The notes beneath the pieces are model-generated. The model did no database searches. It saw only the letters and a program-made list of their open reading frames with translations, and had not been told where the DNA came from. A stretch of DNA of 64,000 nt from positions 62,001-126,000 of the forward strand of contig NZ_JALPRJ010000001.1 of the NCBI RefSeq assembly GCF_030464885.1, in the 5' to 3' direction. Position 1 is the first letter of the stretch. Each line of letters starts with the position of its first letter. Position numbers and translations under genes: made by a program. Shown here piece after piece: positions 59,701 through 64,000 of the stretch. This DNA comes from Caballeronia sp. SEWSISQ10-4 2 (GTDB taxonomy: Bacteria; Pseudomonadota; Gammaproteobacteria; Burkholderiales; Burkholderiaceae).

Positions 59701-60317
59701 ATGAACTGCATCGGGTGCGTGGCAACGACCGGCAACTTGAGCTGCGCGGCCAGCGCGACGGCTTGTTGAATATAGGCCTCGCCGCCCGGATGCCCGGCGC
59801 GCTGCAACTCGATGTAAAACGCGTTCGGGAACAGCTTGGCCCAACGCTCGGCGTGACGCTGCGCGGCCTGATCGTTACCGGCGGTGAACGCCATGCCGAT
59901 ATCGCCGTGCTGCGCGCCCGACAGTGCCAGCAAGCCTTCCGATAATCCGCTTTCGAGCCACTCATACTCGACTTCGGCGCGGCCACGATACTGATTCGTC
60001 AGCCACGCTTTCGACAGCAGTTCGCACAAGTTGAGATAACCACGCTGGTTTTTCACCAGCAGCAGCAAACGCGCGGGCTTGTCGCGATCTGCTGGATTGG
60101 TGATCCAGACGTCGCAGCCGGCGATGGGTTTCACGCCCTTGCTGCGCGCCTCCTTGTAGAACCGGACGAGGCCGAAAGCATTGCCGAGATCGGTCAGCGC
60201 GAGCGCGCCCTGACCGTCTTTGGCCGCGGCTTTAACGACGTCGTCAAGGCGCACGATGCCGTCAGCAATCGAGAATTCGGAGTGAACACGAAGATGGACA
60301 AAACGGGGATCTGACAT
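56766..60317 (-). CDS. dnaE: DNA polymerase III alpha subunit
   Basis: The 1183-residue replicative polymerase has the PHP domain at the N-terminus (VHLRVHSEFSIADGIVRLDD), the catalytic acidic residues in RVSMPDFDIDFCQEGRDRVI, GRGSGAGSLVAYALFITDLD, the long central region YKNLL-like PGPMDLIPSFCARKHGR and YGFNKSHAAAYALLAYFTAW. A C-terminal OB-fold follows (GKMLIVNLDDGTGQCEVTVF). A basic, Gly-rich linker (SRGGEREGGRGQRPP) precedes the last 50 residues. The frame is open to 60365, but the family starts at 60317. It is the essential chromosomal polymerase; the surrounding core-locus genes are conserved neighbours in this group. Confidence 0.97.
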   Translation of the reverse strand: MSDPRFVHLRVHSEFSIADGIVRLDDVVKAAAKDGQGALALTDLGNAFGLVRFYKEARSKGVKPIAGCDVWITNPADRDKPARLLLLVKNQRGYLNLCELLSKAWLTNQYRGRAEVEYEWLESGLSEGLLALSGAQHGDIGMAFTAGNDQAAQRHAERWAKLFPNAFYIELQRAGHPGGEAYIQQAVALAAQLKLPVVATHPMQFMTPDDFTAHEARVCISEGDMLANPRRQKRFTTEQYFRTQEEMCALFADIPSALANTVEIAKRCNLKLELGKPKLPLFPTPDGMSLDDYLVHLSKEGLEKRLAQLYPDETAREAQRETYYARLEFECKTIIGMGFPGYFLIVADFIMWAKNNGVPVGPGRGSGAGSLVAYALFITDLDPLKYNLLFERFLNPDRVSMPDFDIDFCQEGRDRVIQYVKQKYGADAVSQIATFGTMAAKAAVRDIGRVLDLGYMFTDGIAKLIPFKPGKHVTIADALKEEPTLQERFDNEDEVHQLIELAQRVEGLTRNVGMHAGGVLIAPGKLTDFCPLYTQGEDGGVVSQYDKDDVEAVGLVKFDFLGLTTLTILDWAERYIRRLDPSKKDWNLSQVPLDDPASFQILKKANTVAVFQLESRGMQGMLKDAQPDRFEDIIALVALYRPGPMDLIPSFCARKHGREIVEYPDPRVESVLKETYGIMVYQEQVMQMAQIIGGYSLGGADLLRRAMGKKKAEEMAEHRELFRQGAAKNGLTAEKADEIFDLMEKFAGYGFNKSHAAAYALLAYFTAWLKAHHPAEFMAANMSLAMDDTDKVKILFEDCLANKMAVLPPDINQSAYRFEPVAEAEGTRSKTIRYGLGAVKGSGQSAIEEILRARDEAPFTDLFDFCMRVDRRMVNRRTVEALIRAGAFDSLHDNRAQLIASVSLAMEAADQAAANAMQSGLFDMGDEPQQGHDLVDEPMWSDKKRLQEEKSALGFYLSGHLFDAYKTEVRRFVRQKIGELKEGREKLVAGVITTMRTQMTQRGKMLIVNLDDGTGQCEVTVFNEQFEANKALYKEDELLVVQGQARNDAFTGGIRFTVEAAMDLERARSRYAQAVKVEMNGNADALRLKKVLEAHSAPPEQAAAPAAVQAPSRGASRGGEREGGRGQRPPVHIPNGLNVSIVYRSEHAEGEVRLGDAWRVKPTDDLITALRGEFAGSSIEIVY

Positions 60318-60564
60318 GACCGATATTGTACATGCGCCTATTCGCGAAAATACCCTTGGGCGCACGCGTTAGCCATTCGTCCAAGGCTATTCCATACGAT
60401 GAAAAAAGTGCCGTATCGGCGCGGGCCCATCGGCCAACCGGTCTAGTCGGAAGCCTGCGCCGTTTGCGGGATAATACGGACTCGATGAGCGCCTGCCGGC
60501 AATCGTCGAAACGCTTTTTCCTCCGGCAACGCCCGTTTTTCAGCACTTTGAGAGCATTTGCGTC

Positions 60565-61500
60565 ATGAGCATCGTCAACCTTTCCGCCTATAAGTTCGTG
60601 ACCATCGAGAGCGGCACCGACTGGCGTCCGCTGATCGTCGAGCGCTGCCAGTCGCTTGGCCTGCGCGGCACGATCCTGCTCGCGCCGGAAGGCATCAACC
60701 TGTTCGTCGCGGGCGAGCCTGAGCAGATCGGCATGTTCATGGAATACCTTCGTACCGACCCGCTTTTCGAAGGGAAATTCGCCGACCTCGAATTCAAGGA
60801 AAGCGTGTCGGCCACGCAGCCGTTCGGCAAGATGCTCGTCAAGCTAAAGCGCGAGATCATCACCATGAAAAAACCCGCGATCCGGCCGGAACTGGGCCGC
60901 GCGCCGTCCGTCGGCGCGGCTACGCTCAAGACGTGGCTGGATCGCGGACACGACGACGAAGGCCGTCCGGTCGTGATGCTGGACACGCGCAATGCGTTCG
61001 AAGTCGATGTCGGCACATTCGATCAGGCGCTGGATTACCGCATCGGCAAGTTCAGTGAGTTTCCGGGCGTGATAGAAGAGCATCGCGCGGAGCTGGAAGG
61101 CAAGACCGTGGTGTCGTTTTGTACCGGCGGGATTCGCTGCGAGAAAGCGGCGATCCACATGAAGGAAGTGGGCATCGACCACGTCTATCAACTCGAGGGC
61201 GGGATTCTTAAATACTTCGAGGAAGTGGGCGGCGCGCACTACCACGGCGAGTGTTTTGTGTTTGATCACCGTACGGCGTTGAATGCCGCGCTCGAACCAG
61301 CGGCGATTGCGCAGAACGATGAGGATCGAGCGGCATCGGCCACGGCAAACACCGAAGACGATGCCGCCGATACCGACGAAGCGCACGCGGCGATCACGGC
61401 AGACGGCCAGGCGTCGTTTCCTGGCCCAAGCGATGCACGGCACGAGCCGCACGCGGGCGCGCGAGCGGCGGACGGCCTTTCACCGGACACCCGGCGCTGA
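60565..61500 (+). CDS. trhO: tRNA uridine(34) hydroxylase, rhodanese type
   Basis: The 311-residue TrhO/YceA protein makes 5-hydroxyuridine at the wobble position of some tRNAs using oxygen. It has an N-terminal acylphosphatase-like domain ([20 protein letters not shown]), a rhodanese domain ([20 protein letters not shown]) and the catalytic Cys in [20 protein letters not shown] with [14 protein letters not shown]. The last 60 residues are Ala/Asp-rich low complexity, beyond the usual end of the family. It is divergent from dnaE and followed by gluQ. Confidence 0.95.
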   Translation: MSIVNLSAYKFVTIESGTDWRPLIVERCQSLGLRGTILLAPEGINLFVAGEPEQIGMFMEYLRTDPLFEGKFADLEFKESVSATQPFGKMLVKLKREIITMKKPAIRPELGRAPSVGAATLKTWLDRGHDDEGRPVVMLDTRNAFEVDVGTFDQALDYRIGKFSEFPGVIEEHRAELEGKTVVSFCTGGIRCEKAAIHMKEVGIDHVYQLEGGILKYFEEVGGAHYHGECFVFDHRTALNAALEPAAIAQNDEDRAASATANTEDDAADTDEAHAAITADGQASFPGPSDARHEPHAGARAADGLSPDTRR

Positions 61501-61540
61501 TGATCGAATTGAAACCCACGCTTATGGATCAGCCTGCGGA

Positions 61541-62425
61541 ATGAGCCCGAAACCGGGGTATCGCGGGCGTTTTGCGCCCTCACCCACCGGGCCGCTGCAT
61601 TTCGGCTCGCTGGTGAGCGCGTTGGCGAGTTTCCTCGATGCACGGGCTCATCACGGAACGTGGCTGGTCAGGATCGAGGACATCGACGGGCCGCGCACGG
61701 TGCCGGGCGCGGCCGAGGAAATCCTGGACACGTTGGGCAGGTTCGGCATGCATTCCGCCGAGCAGCCGGTCTGGCAAAGCCAGCGTGTAGCCGCGTACGA
61801 CCAGGCGCTCGAACAGTTGCTCGCCGCCGGCTTGGTGTTTCCGTGCGGTTGCACACGTCGCGAAATAGTCGATTCGCTAGCTCACAGCCATGCTCGACAC
61901 GCCACGTTAGCTTACCCGGGCACGTGTCGCGACGGACTGCATGGCAGACCGGCGCGCGCATGGCGAATGCGCGTTCCGGACGGCGATGCCGCCGTTCTGA
62001 GCTTCGAGGATCGCTGGCAAGGAATGCAGACGCAGGATCTGGCGAGCGAAGTCGGCGACTTCGTGCTCAAACGTGCGGACGGAGAGTGGGCGTATCAACT
62101 GGCGGTTGTCATCGACGATGCGCATGCGCGCATTACACACGTCGTGCGCGGCGCCGATCTGCTGGACTCGACCGCGCGCCAGCTTTACTTGCAGCGCTGT
62201 CTGGGTGTTCCGACGCCAACCTATTTGCACGTACCCGTAGTGGTGAACGAGTACGGAGAGAAACTCAGCAAGCAAACGGGCGCCACGGCGCTGTATCGCG
62301 GGGCGCCGGTGGAGACACTTACGCAAGCGGCCAGGCATCTCGGTCTGGACCCTGCTCCGGCAGCATCGCTCGAAGCGTTTTACTCCGATGCAACGGCGCA
62401 ATGGGCCAAGCGTTTTGGACCTTAG
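61541..62425 (+). CDS. gluQ: Glutamyl-Q tRNA(Asp) synthetase
   Basis: The 294-residue paralogue of the GluRS catalytic domain charges queuosine 34 of tRNA(Asp) with glutamate. It starts [20 protein letters not shown] (HIGH-like site), has [20 protein letters not shown], zinc-binding residues in [10 protein letters not shown] and [29 protein letters not shown] and the KMSKS-like EKLSKQTGA. It lacks the anticodon-binding part of GluRS, as expected. The frame extends upstream into trhO, but the family start is 61541. A terminator follows the stop. Confidence 0.95.
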   Translation: MSPKPGYRGRFAPSPTGPLHFGSLVSALASFLDARAHHGTWLVRIEDIDGPRTVPGAAEEILDTLGRFGMHSAEQPVWQSQRVAAYDQALEQLLAAGLVFPCGCTRREIVDSLAHSHARHATLAYPGTCRDGLHGRPARAWRMRVPDGDAAVLSFEDRWQGMQTQDLASEVGDFVLKRADGEWAYQLAVVIDDAHARITHVVRGADLLDSTARQLYLQRCLGVPTPTYLHVPVVVNEYGEKLSKQTGATALYRGAPVETLTQAARHLGLDPAPAASLEAFYSDATAQWAKRFGP

Positions 62426-62463
62426 CTCGCTGAGCTGATTGCTGCAGTTCTTCTCCACGCCAA

Positions 62464-62499
62464 AAAGCAAAAAGCGGCATCGCTGCCGCTTTTTGCTTT
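62464..62499. terminator. Perfect bidirectional terminator between gluQ and rhlE-type gene
   Basis: AAAGCAAAAAGCGGC (62464-62478) pairs exactly with GCCGCTTTTTGCTTT (62485-62499) around ATCGCT. Both strands have T-rich ends, and the genes converge. Confidence 0.9.
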
Positions 62500-62510
62500 C
62501 CCGGCCGAAA

Positions 62511-62533
62511 GTCAGCCAGTCAGCCAGTCAGCC
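62511..62533. repeat. 8-bp tandem repeat (GTCAGCCA) between convergent genes
   Basis: GTCAGCCA, GTCAGCCA, GTCAGCC: nearly three copies, 14 bp from the 3' end of the helicase gene. Confidence 0.8.
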
Positions 62534-62547
62534 GAAATCCCGAACCA

Positions 62548-64000
62548 TCAAGACCCCGACGGCGTCCTACGCGGCATACCCAAGCCACCCAGCAACGCAG
62601 CCAGCGGCTGGCGCGGCGTGTTCTTCCGTTCGGCTTCCGCCGCTGCGTCGTCTTGTGTTTTTCTCGTCGATGCCGCCGACGGTACATACGGCTTCAGGAA
62701 GAAGTCATCGATAGGTTGCTGACGCGTATGCGAACGTTCGAACGACGTCGAACGCCGACGCGGTTCCTCGCTACGCGCATGCCGATGTTCACCGCGCTCC
62801 GGCCGGCCCGATCGCTCTTCACGACGGGGAGACGAAGACGACTCGCGCCGCACCGGCACCTCAACCTTCAGCACCATCACTTCGAGCGGCCGCTTGATCA
62901 GCTTTTCGATATCGGCGAGTTGTTTCCGCTCGTTCGGGCTGCACAGCGACAATGCGTCACCCGTTGCCCCCGCGCGTCCCGTACGACCGATCCGGTGAAC
63001 GTAATCTTCAGCGCTGAACGGCAGATCGAAGTTGATCACTGCCGGCAAGTCGGTGATGTCGAGACCCCGAGCGGCGACATCGGTTGCAACCAGCGCTTCG
63101 ATTTCACCCTTCTTGAACGCATCGAGCGCTTGCATCCGCTCGCCCTGCGTACGGTCGCCGTGAATCGCCGTTGCGACGATTCCATCTTTTTCCAGCACGC
63201 GCGCCAAGCGGCTTGCGCCAATCTTGCTGTTACAGAACACCAGCACCTGTTTCAGGCCGCGCTCACGAATCAGTTGCGTCACCGCGCCTGATTTATCGCT
63301 TTCGGCCACTTCGAAAACAATCTGCCGAACGTTCGCGTTCGTGGAATTGCTGCGCGCGACTTCGATAGTCTGCGGACTGCGCAAATAAGTCGCCGCAAGT
63401 TTCTTGATTTCGCCCGAGAACGTAGCGGAGAACAGCAGCGTCTGACGATCCTTCGGCAGCAAATTCAAAATGCGCTGCAGGTCCGGCAGGAAACCCATGT
63501 CGAGCATCCGGTCAGCTTCGTCGAGAACGAGAATCTGCACCTGGCCGAGATTCAGCGTCTTTTGCTGAACGTGATCGAGCAACCGTCCGGGCGTAGCGAT
63601 CAGAATTTCCACGCCGCGCCGCAGCGCTTCCGATTGCGGGTTCATGTCGACACCGCCGAACACCACCGTGCTGCGCAACGGCGTGTGTTTGGAGTACGCC
63701 TGCACGTTGGCGGCGACCTGGTCGGCGAGTTCGCGCGTTGGCGTGAGAATCAGCGCGCGCACCGGGTGGCGGGCGGGCGATGCGCTCGTGCTCGCCATGG
63801 GCAGCAGGCGCTGGATGATCGGCAGCGAAAAGCTCGCGGTCTTGCCTGTGCCGGTTTGCGCGGCGCCCATCATGTCGCGGCCGGCCAGCACCACGGGAAT
63901 CGCCTGCGCCTGGATCGGCGTGGGGATCGTGTAACCGGAATCGACCACCGCTCGCAGGATGTCGGGGGACAGGCCGAACTGGTCGAACGTGGGCACGGGA
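62548..64000 (-). CDS. rhlE: DEAD-box ATP-dependent RNA helicase, RhlE-like (5' end at or past right edge)
   Basis: The frame shows at least 482 codons. Motifs in order: Q motif (IPTPIQAQAIPVVLAGRD), MGAAQTGTGKTASFSLPII, ALILTPTRELADQVAANV, VLDEADRMLDMGFLPDLQRI, LLFSATFSGE, HGDRTQGERMQALDAFKKGE, ATDVAARGLDI and YVHRIGRTGRAG. The C-terminus is a low-complexity Arg/Ser/Glu tail (residues about 385-480). RhlE-type helicases remodel RNA in ribosome assembly and cold adaptation. GTG at 63996 is the only start visible; since the core begins only residues later, the native start may be just outside the window. Confidence 0.93.
   Translation of the reverse strand, partial: PVPTFDQFGLSPDILRAVVDSGYTIPTPIQAQAIPVVLAGRDMMGAAQTGTGKTASFSLPIIQRLLPMASTSASPARHPVRALILTPTRELADQVAANVQAYSKHTPLRSTVVFGGVDMNPQSEALRRGVEILIATPGRLLDHVQQKTLNLGQVQILVLDEADRMLDMGFLPDLQRILNLLPKDRQTLLFSATFSGEIKKLAATYLRSPQTIEVARSNSTNANVRQIVFEVAESDKSGAVTQLIRERGLKQVLVFCNSKIGASRLARVLEKDGIVATAIHGDRTQGERMQALDAFKKGEIEALVATDVAARGLDITDLPAVINFDLPFSAEDYVHRIGRTGRAGATGDALSLCSPNERKQLADIEKLIKRPLEVMVLKVEVPVRRESSSSPRREERSGRPERGEHRHARSEEPRRRSTSFERSHTRQQPIDDFFLKPYVPSAASTRKTQDDAAAEAERKNTPRQPLAALLGGLGMPRRTPSGS

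Noticed and set aside
57522-59945. An 807-codon plus-strand frame
   Set aside because: Antisense to dnaE; Arg/His/Leu-rich composition and no domain. dnaE is unmistakable on the other strand.
1-64000. tRNA, rRNA, CRISPR, prophage or transposase genes
   Set aside because: Looked for by eye on both strands; no tRNA cloverleaf ends, regularly spaced repeats or transposase/integrase motifs were found. A dedicated tRNA and repeat search could still find something missed.

Overview
The window is GC-rich, densely coded chromosomal DNA from a member of the Burkholderiaceae (Burkholderia / Paraburkholderia / Caballeronia group). The main reasons are the gene order purD-hemF-nadD-rsfS-rlmH-maf-rng, the lipopolysaccharide core block lying between msbA and dnaE, an MdtABC-type pump whose third subunit has a Ser/Thr-rich insert, and protein sequences that read as close betaproteobacterial versions. 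I see no rRNA, tRNA, CRISPR array, prophage or intact insertion sequence. Most of the window is conserved chromosome, so the points of interest are lesions, small elements and regulatory DNA rather than a new multigene system.

Layout. 1-5546 (minus): recC and the start of recB (DNA repair). 5801-9460: a FUSC-type membrane protein with a long low-complexity insert, a tiny membrane protein, and an Lrp/AsnC regulator divergent from a cysteine-dioxygenase-like cupin; two GGAAA/TTTCC inverted repeats lie between that pair. 10052-13887: a large MscS-type channel, a lipoprotein and a small membrane protein. 13888-14575: non-coding, with a strong minus-strand terminator that probably ends a small RNA. 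14576-23706: an IclR regulator and an mdtA-mdtB-mdtC-like RND efflux operon. 23805-30670: an NAD(P)-binding protein, kdpD-kdpE without kdpFABC beside them, a quinone oxidoreductase, methylglyoxal synthase and an SDR enzyme. 31027-39664: upp, yebC, then the purD-to-rng housekeeping series (purine, heme and NAD synthesis, ribosome silencing, rRNA methylation, Maf, RNase G).

39708-47022: a stand-alone glycosyltransferase, an unknown 73-residue protein with its own terminator, an RND pump gene with no adaptor nearby, a beta-propeller lipoprotein and a small membrane protein. 47139-56766: the lipopolysaccharide/surface-glycan region (msbA, an O-antigen-ligase-like protein, a GT9 heptosyltransferase-like protein, a nucleotide-sugar dehydrogenase, a GT4 enzyme, waaE-like GT2, another GT4). 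Two adjacent genes here are damaged. The dehydrogenase lacks about 17 residues of its central helix through an in-frame deletion, and the GT4 gene is frameshifted by an 8-bp tandem duplication. An inverted-repeat-flanked non-coding element lies between msbA and the ligase. 56766-64000: dnaE, trhO, gluQ and an RhlE-type helicase that reaches the right edge.

The strongest leads are the two lesions in the glycan locus, the inverted-repeat element at 49157-49531, the putative small RNA near 14.2-14.36 kb, the Lrp/dioxygenase operator repeats, and the unusual start and motif of nadD.
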